A DNA stretch of 64,000 bases, from positions 13,957,102 through 14,021,101 of the forward strand of contig OY855906.1 in NCBI GenBank assembly GCA_963693305.1, in the 5' to 3' direction. The notes under the pieces are model-generated. The model was not told the DNA's origin. It saw only the letters and a list, made by a program, of their open reading frames with translations, and did no database searches. Position 1 is the first letter of the stretch. Every line of letters begins with the position of its first letter. The translations under genes were made by a program, and so were the position numbers. Below are positions 47,201-59,501 of this stretch, piece by piece. This DNA is from Meandrina meandrites. Taxonomy: Eukaryota; Cnidaria; Anthozoa; Scleractinia; Meandrinidae.

Positions 47201-50200
47201 GGATGAGCTTGTACTGATACCTAGATAGCAAAGATATACATGTAGCATGCATCTTTTCCATGTTTAATTTAGTCACTGGTGTTATATCTCAATAGCTACT
47301 TTCAGTGTGATCCCACGGACATGTAGTGGGCTGGCAATGTGTGGAGGAAGTGCGGTTCAAATGAGGCTTCAGTTTGAATATCACACAGATTACTCACAAG
47401 GGAGATTGCCCAAAAGGCTTTTGAAGGAAGAGCTGGGTGAATTAAGGAATGGATGTCACACTGTTTGTTGCCGAATGTGTGGCTGTCCTGTTTTATTACC
47501 TGAGTTGTAAGTGTTTAGTAAACATTTGCTTAGTTAACTTCACGAGTAAGAAAAAGCATATTTATTCTTAAACTTCTTTGCTGGAGAATAATGTTACATG
47601 TAGTCACAGAAACTAGATTGCTTAACTCCCAGAAGTCTCCTGAAGCTTACAGGTAGAGTCTTAAACCAGTGTGCAGGAGGCTGTAGGTCTAACTGCTGGG
47701 AGAAATTATCTATGAGAATCTTACAGGGTTGGAAACTAAAATTTCGGAGCGCTCGCCATTTGAATAAATATATTCTGGAGCTGAAAATCATACTCGCCAA
47801 ACAGTGTGAGTGATTGGTGATCCGTACTCGCCCGACAGCTTTGGCACACGTCTGGGCAAGTGGGCGAGCGCTAATTTCCAACTCATCTTGTCTAGGGTTA
47901 AAAGACTTGATTCTGTGAGCTGTGTCATAGTTTACATTATATATAAAGGTCATAAAAACAGAAGTTTTATTCCTTAAGTAAATTACATTGTGTAAAACCT
48001 TTTTAACATTTTCAGCTTTGCCTTATTTTGTGACACTAGCTGAAGTACTGTAACTAACTGACTTCTCTAACTAAAGTTTCAGTGGAATTAAGGCCACTTT
48101 TTTAGCCCAAATTAAGAATTGATGTACAAAAGAGAAAAAAAAGTTGAATTGTTGTACAAAATTTATGCACTTTTTATTGAAGGCAGTTCAAAAGGGTTCT
48201 GGAGTTACCATCAGAAAACTGGCTTGAACTTGCTCAAGACTGGTGTTGTCATGGAAGCAGTCATTTAACATCCACTGCAGGAGCTCTTGAACCTGGTGAA
48301 AGGGACTGCTTTGTGGGCGAATACTACATTAAACTGCACTCTTCAGCTGTAGAGCCTGGCCGACTACAGATTTCACCTGTAAGTACATGTAATACAAAGG
48401 TGGATCCAGGGGAGGGGTATAGCGGGTTTCACCCCAGTCCCCCTTTGAGCAGCATTTTTTTATTTCTTTGACTCTTCATAATTAAAATAATAGAATAAAA
48501 TTGTTTTATGCGATATTATAGATGGATTTTATATCATACCTGCACAAGTGTTTTAGAGTCTCAGGAATGCTGAAAATGGCATTCAAGAGGGTAAAATTGG
48601 AAAAAAATTTCTGGGTGGCATGGCCCCATACTCCCTAGAAGCTTGCACCTGTGGTGCTTGCTATCCATGCCAATGGTGTTGATGTACAATCTCCCCCCTT
48701 GAGGAATTCTGGAATCAGCCCCTGGAGATAATTGATATTTTCAAAACTAAGCTCCTACAACAGACTTTATTCTCTCTTTTTTTAAGGGAGAGGAGCATCA
48801 CTTTGTCAAATGTTGTCGATGCAGCTCCATACTGGGAAGTGTTGGAGCTGAGGATTCAAGTCTTGATGTGTTGGATTTTATTGATGTATTCAGCATATAC
48901 CTTTACAAACACAGCATCAGTTTAACATGTAGTAACTTATTCAGGTATTGCCTTTTTAAAATTTTTCACATGTTCAAAATGAATGGTGCAATATTTTGCA
49001 CTTTTGAGGAAAAAGAATGAAATAAGAATATAAGATGATGTGTTGATTCTCGGGGAGAGGGACTGCTTGGAAAAGTTTGACTGTGGTTACTCAGCTGGGT
49101 TCTAGGAACCCCTAACCCCACTGGGACTAAAATTGTTAATTGTATACCCCATCTCAGACTGGAAGTGAAGAGGTTGTTTTTACAATGTTTTTATAAATTT
49201 TCTCCACATTACTACAACATCTACAAATAAATTACTATTCACTCATATTTCCAAAACGACACAATCTAGATAATTAGAAGAATATAAATTTGACATTATA
49301 TTTTTTCACATTCAGGGACCCCATCTCAGACCAAAGAGGCAAAATTTGAACTCCATCAGACTTAGAAAGTTCATAAGTGGGACCCATCAAGAGGCACATA
49401 CCAGAATAGCAGATAGTGTAGCATCCCTTCCCCTACTCCTCACCATAGCCTCCCCCCCTCCCCCACCCACAGGTGTATTCTTGGTTTCAGGGAACATACA
49501 CTGTAGATCTTGCGAGTAAATGGTTATTAATAAGCTTATAGGATACAGCTGAATCCCGATAACTCGAACCCTCAATAACTCGAACCTCCTGCTAACTCGA
49601 ACCTTTTTCGATTCCCCTCCAGGTAATTTTCTTACTAATTTTACCCTCGATAACTCGAACTCCCGATAACTCGAACCTTTTTCGATTTCCCATGAAGGTT
49701 CGAGTTATCGGGATTCAACTGTATTTAGAAAATAAATTTAAACAAATGCTTCACTTCCATGTCTATAATGTAAATGTATGTATTTTGTTTCTTTTTTCAG
49801 GCCATATTGTGTAGAAACCTTTATTTCTAGCTGTTTAATTTCCAAATCACAATGTACAGTAAACTTCAGGTTTCTAGTTCAAGAACCCCTTCAGAGTGGC
49901 AGTCGACAGCAAGCACATGCCTGTGTAAGTTCTTTCGCATTTTATTTACTACATGAAAAGTTTTATGAAGGTGTAACACGGTACATGTCCATGTATTTAG
50001 CATTTACTTTAAACTTAAAACTTTGTAGTCTGTTGCTAGGTATGGATATTCAGGTTTTGGATGTGATTAAGTTTATTTTCATGTAAGAAGACTTGATACC
50101 TACATGTACACTGTACATGTATCTTAGTGGACAATCTTCTAAAATAATTCTCTTCCTTTCAGCTTTGGCTTTTTAATGCAGATACTGCAGTGGTCACAAA

Positions 50201-52624
50201 TGTAGAGTGTTTAAAGACTACTGTTAAAACTGGCATTTATTCCATCCAGAATAAAGGTATTAGTAACTTTTTTGTGCTCCTTAGTTACAGGTAACTGACA
50301 AGAAGAAGTAATTTTAAATGGCTCAATCCTGGGTTGGGGGGTGGGGGTGGTTTGTGTTTTCCTCTCGGGGTACTCCTTACAATGGACTATATGGGGAAAA
50401 TTACATGCCAAAGGGAAGGGTAGAGATTTCACGAATTGAATTAAAGAGAAGGGTGGGGGATTTTGCTTTTAAAAAGAGATGCAGTATTTCTACTCTCGGT
50501 ATGTGAAAGAATTATTGTAAAAAATGGTACATAACATGTATATAAAAGGTTAGGGAGCAGAGCCTCCCCATCGAAAATTTTATGGAGTACACCCCCCCCC
50601 CCCCCTCCCTACCCCTCACCTGTCCCTGGGAGGTAACCTGCCTGCCTGCCTCTGAGATTGTCACCTCTCCTATATTTGCCTTTTGGGAAACGTATGATTA
50701 ATTTGGTTTATAATCCGAAAATCATTGTGGTCATTGATAAGATATCTTATTCAATGAGTAAACTAAATTGTAAAAGTTGAAGAATTGCCAACTTTTTTAG
50801 AAACAATAATGGTTAGAATATAAATAACAGGAGAAACGTTGTAATTCCCGTCTGTTTTCTGTCTATTCGCAGCCAAATACCTACATGTGTTAAAGGTTCT
50901 TTACAAGATCAAACTGTTCCTTACTGACAATGATTGGTAAGTACATGCGTGTTTAGAGTCAAGCTTTTCAGTTAGAATAAGGAAGAATTATGATGATGTA
51001 GCATTAAATGTATAAGTTAGAATTAAAGTTATAAATTGTTTTAAAATCGTCAAGTGTAAGATCAAAAAGCCTTTCGCGTTCTACCAACGTTCATCGATTT
51101 TGTTCGCTGTCTAGTTTGCGAATGTTCAGGAATGATCACCTGGAGTAACTGATATCGAGAGTGTTGTTGGAATCTGCGCCATTTTCCGTCGAACGTAAAT
51201 TTGACGAGTTTTGTCTCTCGCATTTTTAATACGTTAAGTGACTAATTAATTAATTAATTAGTTTTAAATGCAATTTCTTGTCTCATAGGGATGATGAGGT
51301 AGATGCGTGGCGAGGGAATGCCACAGTTCAGACACTCACGTTTACAAAGGAGACTTGTCTACATCTTATTCTTCTCCTTGCAAAGAGTACAAATACAATA
51401 GCACCCTCACTGCGTGACATGAATGGCTTTAAGGTACTTGGAAACACTTCGTCGATAGAAGTAACGTTACATTCAGGTTGTTTGCATTCCAGTATGAAGC
51501 TCACTCCGTGTCTCTATCCGGTGGGGGGGGGGGGGGGGGGGTAGTTGGGATGGGTGAGGGGGCAGGGTGGAGGGGGCGGTGGAGGACACTGGCGAGGATA
51601 CTTGTCTTACCTTTTTGATGTCTTTCGCAGTGTAAAGTCGAGCCTTTTCTTGTACAAGCGCTAAAATTTGGAGTGGGAGTTTTAATGTACTACAAGAAGA
51701 CTACTTAGTGTTTTAGCGGGGGATAAGCTGTTATTCTTGCAAAAGTTAGTTAACGCCTGCGTCGCACATGGAGGTTGGGTGCCTAGGAACCTGGGGGCTG
51801 GAGCTGCCGACCCCAAACCCAGGTAGCAAGAACACCCCAAAAGCCTGCCCTAGCCACAACCCAGCCACGAGCCCCGCCCGCCACACCCAGCCCCATTCCC
51901 AGCACCCGTCACACTGAATGAGAAATTCAGTGGAAAAAAATATTCGAAGTAAGCCAGAACGCCTCGAGCACTAAACTCAGTGAAGCTACGCGGCTCAGTG
52001 AAACTACTAGCACGTGCAACGGCGCACACATAAGAACGCGACAGGTAACCGCTGACCACGAGTGCGCCGGAAGTTGCCCGCAGCGCCTTTACCAGAAGTA
52101 AAACGCCATGCATAGGAAATTGCCCGCCCGCCAAAGTACGCTAATAAACGCCAAGCCACGCCAACGCCACGCTAATGCCAAGCTAACACCAGACAACTAC
52201 AGAACAGCCACAATTAGCTCCTAGACGTTAACTAAGTTAAATAATATATTTAACCTCATATAACTCGTACTGATTATTTATGATATTTGTAGCTTGTGAA
52301 TGTGAATGGCTGCAGGTGTAAAGGCCGCCATGTTCCATAGCCGTCATGTTCTATTGTTCATGAATTATTGGTCCAGATTTTCCACAGACTTCAGATACAG
52401 ATTTAGGCAAATCATGAAAATAATAAGGAACTGACAGTGAAGGTCAAATGGTCTCTTAGTTGAAACACCAGACTCTCCCAAGTTGGATTGTAGGAAATAT
52501 TATGACACTGGTGGGGAGAATTGTTATGTTGAACTTTGGTGTAAAGTTGTTAATGGTATCTAACGACTCGTCGTTCTCATTATCTTTCGTTTAGGTTGGA
52601 TATCTGAGAACAATGAAAACGTAA
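44234..52624 (+). CDS. UBE3D: E3 ubiquitin-protein ligase E3D (HECT-like, E2-binding)
   Basis: Exons: 44,234-44,459; 45,655-45,747; 47,149-47,176 (tentative); 47,306-47,506; 48,183-48,378; 48,787-48,944; 49,801-49,924; 50,163-50,256; 50,873-50,936; 51,289-51,433; 52,595-52,624. They total 1359 nt and 452 residues, against ~389 in human. The core follows UBE3D closely: PRTCSGL, then CRMCGCPVL (Cys pair), LPSENWLELAQDWCC, ERDCFVGEYY, FVKCCRCSSILG (second Cys cluster), CLHLILLLAKS, LRDMNGF and a short last exon reading VGYLRTMKT. In mammals the protein accepts ubiquitin from UBCH10-type E2s and binds cyclin B. The N-terminal exons 1-2 are less conserved, and I rely on phase to place them. The MADNSS start is chosen because the frame upstream does not resemble the family. 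Confidence 0.9.
44646..45044. repeat. Near-perfect ~190-bp palindrome in UBE3D intron 1
   Basis: The arm 44,646-44,833 and arm 44,843-45,044 are reverse complements over nearly their full length (for example AAACCCAAAGGCATGGTACA against TGTACCATGCCTTTGGGTTT), with a 9-bp spacer GACAGGCGT. The right arm has a small insertion near 44,862. The 214-codon frame running through it is an artefact of the palindrome. Confidence 0.9.
45080..45215 (+). repeat. Dispersed repeat fragment (GTAAGAACCTGTGAAATTTT)
   Basis: Similar segments lie at 55,295-55,345 and, in inverse orientation, at 46,205-46,270. All share AAGAACCTGTGAA and GCAGACTGCAGAC-type blocks. The class is unknown. Confidence 0.55.
46113..46196 (+). 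repeat. Four 21-bp tandem units in UBE3D intron 2
   Basis: Units begin AGGCTAACC or AGGCTGCC and repeat every 21 bp, the last ending before AGGCCATAAAG. Between-unit identity is moderate. Confidence 0.75.
46531..46830. mobile_element. 300-bp TIR element in UBE3D intron 2
   Basis: The left end ACAGGTAGCCCAAGCTGTAT and reversed right end ACAGGTGGCCCAAGCTGTAC continue through GTGTAAAAT. The body is AT-rich and non-coding. Confidence 0.75.
49546..49721. mobile_element. TA-flanked pogo/Tc1-type MITE in a UBE3D intron
   Basis: The ends are CAGCTGAATCCCGATAACTC and, reversed, CAGTTGAATCCCGATAACTC, each running into GAACC. TA lies outside both ends (49,544-49,545 and 49,722-49,723). Internal copies of ATAACTCGAAC are tandem. 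It is 176 bp and non-coding. Confidence 0.88.
51523..51541 (+). repeat. G19 homopolymer
   Basis: Nineteen consecutive G in the last UBE3D intron, followed by GGGTGAGGGGGCAGGGTGGAG. This G-rich strand would be the RNA-like strand of the intron. Confidence 0.9.
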
Positions 52625-52954
52625 CACGTGAAGTTTGGAGAATTTAGAGTCTTGGTTAAGGGACGATAAACGCCAATGCTGACTGTCCGAAGGAATCGGA
52701 ATTGAGGAGGAGGTACCAACGCTAATTTTAAAACCATCGAATATTTTCTCGTCGTTCTCATTCCAACAAACATTCATTCATTACCTGAAGTCAAAAGGTG
52801 AGGACACCATAAAAAATTGTTAATATGTCCATTATGGTTACTGGTGTGTTTTTAACGAGACATTCAGCAGGCGTGGCTTTGCATTGCTAGTGTCGTGGAT
52901 CGTTTTTCTGACAGCATGAGGACAACGAGAAGAAATAACTTCTGATCTTGTGAA

Positions 52955-53190
52955 GTTAGAAACCAGCCAAGGGACCCACACAGCCGAGAGACTAGCAGTT
53001 TTGCAACTTTTCCTGGATGGGATGGAAGTCAATCACTGGTACATTAATCCGTTTATACACCGCGATGGATAGAATTTGTGTAATTGTGAAGTGTACTGCT
53101 GAACAGAGCAAACAACAAGCCGCAGGAATCGCCCCTTCGATGTCTGAATCTGGAGTCTAACCCACTAAATCGGGGCAACGCGTCATCTAA
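52955..53190 (-). mobile_element. Old tRNA-derived SINE on the minus strand
   Basis: On the minus strand, GGGTTAGACTCCAGATTC, GTGTATAAACGG and CATCCCATCCAGG occur in the same order and spacing as in the 3831 SINE. It is strongly diverged. Confidence 0.55.
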
Positions 53191-54516
53191 TTATCACGGA
53201 ATGTTTGATCGGAATACACAGGAAAATAGCAAGATCTTCAGTTTGTTTTAAGAGAGAGTCCACCTGAAAACCATGCAGTATTAAAATTTGAGTCTACATC
53301 GCCCCTCTCAGATTTTGTTTATATTTTGCATGGAGCTACATATTGAGGTGCTAATACTATAGGTAGAATATTATCGCCAGATTATTTAATGTGTTGGAGA
53401 TATCGTGGTTAACGTGTCCATGATCGGTTTTCAGCCAAAAAATACCCAAATTTTGACCCATCTTTCAGCGAAAATATCTCTTAAAGCATTGAAGCTTTCC
53501 ACATCAAAACAACCGTGTCATTAATATAAACAAATACAATTTCAATGATACCATCAAGATTATCAATCACTTTCTGGTTTGGAATTAAAGCTATTTTAAA
53601 AATAAGGTCTTGTGGGCAATGTGTGACAGTAAAGATTTTAGGGTAAAATTACGTTTGAATATCGCCGATGCGGCGTTGTTTAAATACTTTCATTAGCCAC
53701 TATTTTATGAAACTTTTATCGGATAACAAATTAAAATCAACAAAAGTCTGTAAAGTTGAAACTACAGGTGTGATTTAAACGTACAAAGATGTGCTACAGG
53801 TGAGTGCAGGAACACACAGCTTTACAACGAATTTCATAACATGATGGATAGGTCGGCTGAGGGCACAGAAATACCGCTTAAATAAATCCAATAAAACGTT
53901 TAATATCTAAAATAGCTATCGATGTTAAGTGTCTTGTTATATAGTGCCTTTAGGACAGACTTACGGAGTGGAATGAAGATAAACACGTCACTCGCCATGT
54001 TCATCGATCGACTTCAAGCTTATCTTCTCGAGCAGATTGATTCAGGAAAAGAAACCCTCTGCCACTTCTGTCTGGCCGGTAGTCATAACCTTCACAAACA
54101 ATCCTGCAAGGCTTATAGATGCGACTTGTTCCGTAAATGAATGTCTCACTACAACAAATTTTACAAGATTCTTTTCACCCGGCGCCATCTTGTTTCAGAC
54201 TAGTACCCAGTCTCTCAAAACTCGCTTCAATTTATCCTGGATCCACACAGTAGCTGCGCTGGCACGCAAATAACAGAAACATTTGACAATGGAAACCCCC
54301 CTGCCAAAATGATCTTGACTAAAACACTACGAGGATTCGACCAGTAACATACAAGTGGCATACCATTAACATGTGGGCCCATACGAATACAAACGAGACC
54401 AGGCGAAAGCACACGAGTTATGAGCATGAAATCTATCATTCTTTGACCTATCTGTTTTCCTTAGACATTAATTGGTTTATTTGTCAATAATAATTGTTAG
54501 TAATCTTTTTTACTTT
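53191..54516. other. Gene-free stretch
   Basis: No supported exon or repeat boundary seen. Short frames at 53,922-54,273 and on the minus strand lack splice support or family motifs. Confidence 0.4.
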
Positions 54517-54708
54517 GGGGCCATTTACATGGAAAGAGGATGATCCCAGCACTAGGATCATCCTCCTTTCATGTAAAATAGAATGATCCTAGTGCTTGGA
54601 TCATCCTAGTACTAGGATGACCCAAGCACTAGGATCATTCTATTTGATTTACATTAACGGAGGATGATCCTAGTGCTAAGATCATCCTCTTTCCATGTAA
54701 ATGGGGCC
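54517..54708. mobile_element. Multi-palindromic MITE built of ATGATCCTAGT(G)C units
   Basis: The outer ends CCATTTACATGGAAAGAGGA are exact complements across the element. Inside, three further hairpins use GATCCTAGTGCT and its complement, including an inner palindrome around 54,585-54,640. It is non-coding. Confidence 0.85.
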
Positions 54709-57700
54709 TTAGTTTTCACGCTAGCAGCCAGAGCAGCTATAAAACTCCCTACTATCCAAGGGTCCAGCAACAAGGTGTCCAACAACAAAGCTCGCGTAGT
54801 GCTAAGCATGCCCGCGCTCTTTATTTGATTTCTCCTTGTACCTGAATAATCCTTAACAGTTATATCCTGTGGAATCGTGTGCAATATCGCCACATATTTA
54901 GCCGACAATGTCGTAGGCTTAGACGATATCCCGCAAGATAAGGCAGGATAATTGTTTTATTATTCAACAAATTGTCAACGAAAAATGTTTTACACCTAGA
55001 AATAACGTGCATGGTTATGCATATGCAGCGCTTGAATGATGTTCTTACAACCTGCAAAACAATCATCAAAGGCTCATGAGCAGATCTTCTCATTTTGAGC
55101 TCGCCAAAGTAATCTCAGCAAGAAAGAGTTCGATACCATTCCTTTTTTAATTGCAGTCGAAGAAGATTTCTCAGTTGTTTCCTTAAAGTGTGAAAAATTT
55201 TTTGTCAACATGGCGTGGTTGTTGTAAAATTGAATCCCGACGGTAATGGCAATGAAGATGTGGCGATCGAAATTTCAACGTACAGGCTTACCTCGGCATA
55301 AGAACCTGTGAATTTTTTCTTTGTTTTGAAGCTATTGTTTGCCTGCTCGATTGTTTCATGAATCTTTGATGTCTTGGACGTTCTTTGTTTACGTCACTGG
55401 TGAGGTCCACGTGGGTTCAGATAAATCGTGGATCATTTATTTGCAGTTAACTACGCGACTATGACGAATTTTTCGGACTTAAACCGTGCGTTTATTTTTT
55501 CAGCGGAGATAGTTCTGACCGCCTAACAAACACTGAATGCAACTACGATATCGCTGCCCTGGTTGCTCTAGTTCCCATTTCGCGCGAAAAAATGGCTTGC
55601 TGCCATACTGTCGAAAAACCGCTGACTTGGACGAGAATTGATCGCTTTACAATTAATGAGAGCATCGTTATTCTGTCCCAAACCTCCTGCGCCTCCCCCC
55701 CCCCCCCCCAACTACTGCTACGCATAATTATTTAACAATTATCTTGTTAAATCGGGTCGTAGGCCGAGTTGGCTTAAATCAGGATTAAGCAGGATAATCG
55801 TTTTATTATTCAAGAAATGGCCAACGAAAAATATTTTACAGCTAAGGTAATTCTGGCAGTTAAGAGAAATTGCGCTATTTCCGAAAAAGTAGGGGGGGGG
55901 GGGGGGGGGGCTCCGAGCCCCTCCCTTGGATCCGCCACTGGGAGTGATCAAACAAATCGGACAAAGGCGGCGCGGTCGTCAATCACGCGTATAATTCCAA
56001 ACCATTACTTTTACCACCTCCTCTCTATATAGCTATATGAGACACGTCATATTGCAGATCAACGTGTTATATGGAAATTTTGAAACAAAGAGCTTAGATA
56101 TAAATTGAAGGAAGACTCAGAAGTTGTACAAAGAAGTAGTAATAAACCGTAAATTAACAAGGATAGCTACGAATGAGGGAAATTAAAGCGGATAACGAAC
56201 GCCAAACTTGAACGGATGTAGCTCTTCTGAATCATCACCAACCTTTATTGAGTCACGTGATCTGCTGTCTGTCAGACATCTCCAGCCACCTGCCACTTTG
56301 AACGCGAGGGGGCTTCGGAGCAATGTTGTGGTGACATGAATTCACTGTCACTTAGTTTCAATATATTAACGTCGTAAAGAACATTGAGCATAACTAATCA
56401 TTTGTTCCAAACGGAGTTTCATCATAACGTGAAGAACGTGGGTAGGATTGGTAGGTGTTCTGTTTTAAGTCGCCGACATAACGTGGATCTGAAAACCACA
56501 AATACCTGACGAAAGGTCTTTCAAAAGCCTTGTTACCATCCCCCGGTCCCTCAACACACCCTACACATGCAACACACCCTACAAATGTAACACACCCTAC
56601 TCTTGCGCCCCCGCTGGGGACGAAGTTCTCAGTGAAAAGATATAATATTGTCATGGGATGTTTGCATGCTTTGCTCGGCCGCCATCCAAAGCCGGAATCA
56701 TCTTTGTGAAGGGAAGAAATGGCAAAATAATCTTCCTCCTCGTCAAATAAACCAATTCTGAATAGGCAAAGTTTCTACTCCATTTCAACACCCACGGATG
56801 TGGTTTTATTTTTTGTGCAGTTCTTCAACGGTACAAGCGTTGTCGCCTTGTCTTTGTTATGACTAGATACATCGCACTTTTTCTTGGAATAACCTCTATA
56901 CGAGTATTTAAACGAAGTCGATCGCAATATGATCTGATTCGAAGTGAAATTTGAGACAAGAAATTCGAGACGAACAAAATACCGCTGATGCCACAATTCG
57001 GACTGTCACGCAATCAACTATTGTCGATGTTTCATCGTAAAACGACAGCACCAAACACCACTTATGCCGCTGGTTTCGACCGGATGGAAATGACTTTGCG
57101 ATAGGAAAATATTTTTTTTATATGTGAGCAAAAGCACGGGACCGCTTACTAAAATAGGCCGGTTCTCACGACGGTGGATTTTTGATGTGACGCTGCCAAC
57201 GTGTTTTGATAACATCAGTTCAGCATAATACCTGTGGCTGTGAAAATACCACAGAATGAAGTTTACACACCAAGTGGACTTCGCCAAACTCCCTTTAAGG
57301 AATGACTTCTTAATTCTACGATGCATGCTTGTGGGAAGCCCAGCAGTCACCTTAATGCGACACGACCAACGGGCCGGTATGAATTTGTATTCGTTTCAAT
57401 ATAATTTGTTGTGTTCAATACTACCAGCTAACGGCTTTTAGAAGTTAAAACTTCTAACAATTTAAATATTTTCTTACAAAACTATGTCTTGCTTCTTTAA
57501 GCAACATTCCATTTAGTAAATTGTTTATGAACACTCAGTTATCACGATTTCCGTGTTGAGCTCATTTGCATATCGCCACGGAGTAAACGGTATTTTGTTG
57601 AATGTAAACCTTTCATTCCTCTTAACTTTACAGAGTTTTTACCTAATAAACAGAATTATCATTCCCTTGACAATCTATAGATAGTTTTAAATTCAATTTC

Positions 57701-59480
57701 AGAAACGCCGCATCTCTACAAACAACGGCTTTTGAGACCCCACCGTATTGACATGAATTGAATAGGGAGAATTAAAATTTTGCTTATACCCAAATGAAAT
57801 AAATGACACAAGTTAACTTAACGTTTTTCTATTGTTGAGGGTTAGGACTGTCCTGTGTAGAAATTTCACTTTATTTCTTCTCATTTTAAACTTGTAGCAG
57901 GTGATCAAACATGCTGTATATTTTAACCTCAAATTTGAACACTTTCCACTGTCTGACAGTTTGATTGACATTTCTCCAAAACAATAGACAATTGAACCAA
58001 ACTGTTGCACCTGGTTGATGTACTAGCGAAGTTACACAAGTGTGCCAAATTTGAGGGAAATCGGTGAGATGCACTGTAGACTCGCTTGCATGGTTCTCAT
58101 GTGGACTCACTCTTAATCAACTTTTATTTCTGCGTCCACCAAGGTTAACAAGCAACTTCGTATGCACTGATACCTTGATCGATCCCTGAAAGGGAAACAG
58201 CAAAATTGGATTGAATTGACATTACTGACCTACGAGGTGATAGCGGTGAAAGTGGAAAGTTGAATGAAATAATGAATTCTTTTTGTCTTGTTTATAATCT
58301 TGCATTTCTTTCTCCTAAAAACTGTAATTCCAAAGTGCCATTACTAGAGGTTTAAACTAATTTACGAAAACAATGTATTGGCAGGCAGAGCGTTGACCAC
58401 AGAAGAGATATCAACGCTGGGATAAGGTGCTTAACAGTTTATTTCTAGGACCAAAAGTAAAAGAAACGCGGAACAGTCAGTAAAAAGAATCAAAAGTGCC
58501 TGTATCTTTTTTCCATCGCGCTGAACCACCGTACAGTTAAATCATGCAACGGTTAACCCGGCCACCATTATCCATAAAGTCTGTAGCCAGGAAAAACAAG
58601 AATCAAAGCTCCAGCTTAGCGCACAGCTGCGGTTTGCCCGCGAGCATGCTCAAGTCTTCTCCTTGCTGGCTCGCCTCGCTCGCAGCCTTGCCATTCGCGC
58701 GTGTATACCCGAACGTGAGCTTCCCGCAGGCTAAACTGCCGTTAGTGACGTGGATAATATCTTCAAGGAAAAAAATCCGAATCTGAAGATATTCTCCTTG
58801 AAACAAGAATTTGTTTCCAATTTGTGGTGAGTACTGTTTCTGAAGATGTGAAAATGCATTACAGTACTGAACATATGCTACGAAAGTGAGCGCCCTAATA
58901 GCTTTAATAAAGATATGGTATGTGTCCTTGTGTCTCACAACTGGGTTAACATTACAAGCAGCATTATTTTACACAAATGTTGGTTATGCCAAAGCAAGCA
59001 CCAAACCGCTTTTGTATACAACAATGGCGCGTCGTTAAATCAGGGACTTTAAGCAGACAAGTTGGACCTTTCATAAAATGGGTTTTGTAAAGTAAAGTAC
59101 GCTGATGGGAACGTATGAACAAAAAGCTGCCGTGCCGTTGTTTTTGTTTGACCAAGTTGCAAAGCTAGTCTGCGGAACTCACGCAGAATGACATGATATT
59201 TTTCGCAGAACATCAGAAGAAAAGACCCTTGAAAAACGAGTTTGGATAGTTTTTTTGTTGTTGCTGGCCACGCTGCCCCTTTCAACGAGGCCACATATTA
59301 GCGTCAAAATCTAAAAGATTTAATATTAGTCATAAAGCCGGGCGTACGTCCACGCGATAACTTACTCGACAAAATAGTTTCTTTTAAAGGCAAGAAGAAA
59401 TGAATCCTTTTGACAGCCCTTTCCAAACCAGTGACAAAGAATAAGGAAAACATTACACCTCCTTCGAAAATGTAAATATT
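54709..59480. other. Long gene-poor stretch with scattered repeats
   Basis: A direct-repeat pair occurs at about 54,913-55,000 and 55,760-55,850, sharing CAGGATAAT(T/C)GTTTTATTATTCAA. A G19 run at 55,892-55,910 is followed by CCTTGGATCCGCCACTGGGA, probably a repeat end. Three ~19-bp ACACACCCTACA units lie at 56,552-56,606. Short frames on both strands have no domain or splice support. Confidence 0.45.
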
Positions 59481-59481
59481 T

Positions 59482-59487
59482 TTTATT
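59482..59487 (-). terminator. Poly(A) signal of the eight-cysteine gene
   Basis: AATAAA on the minus strand, 15 bp after the stop codon. It is the only canonical signal close to the gene end. Confidence 0.6.
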
Positions 59488-59501
59488 GATACTGATTAAG
59501 T

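Noticed and set aside
58544..58938. Overlapping frames of 80 and 111 codons on opposite strands
   Set aside because: They mirror each other in a GC-richer patch, without splice sites, domain motifs or signal peptide.
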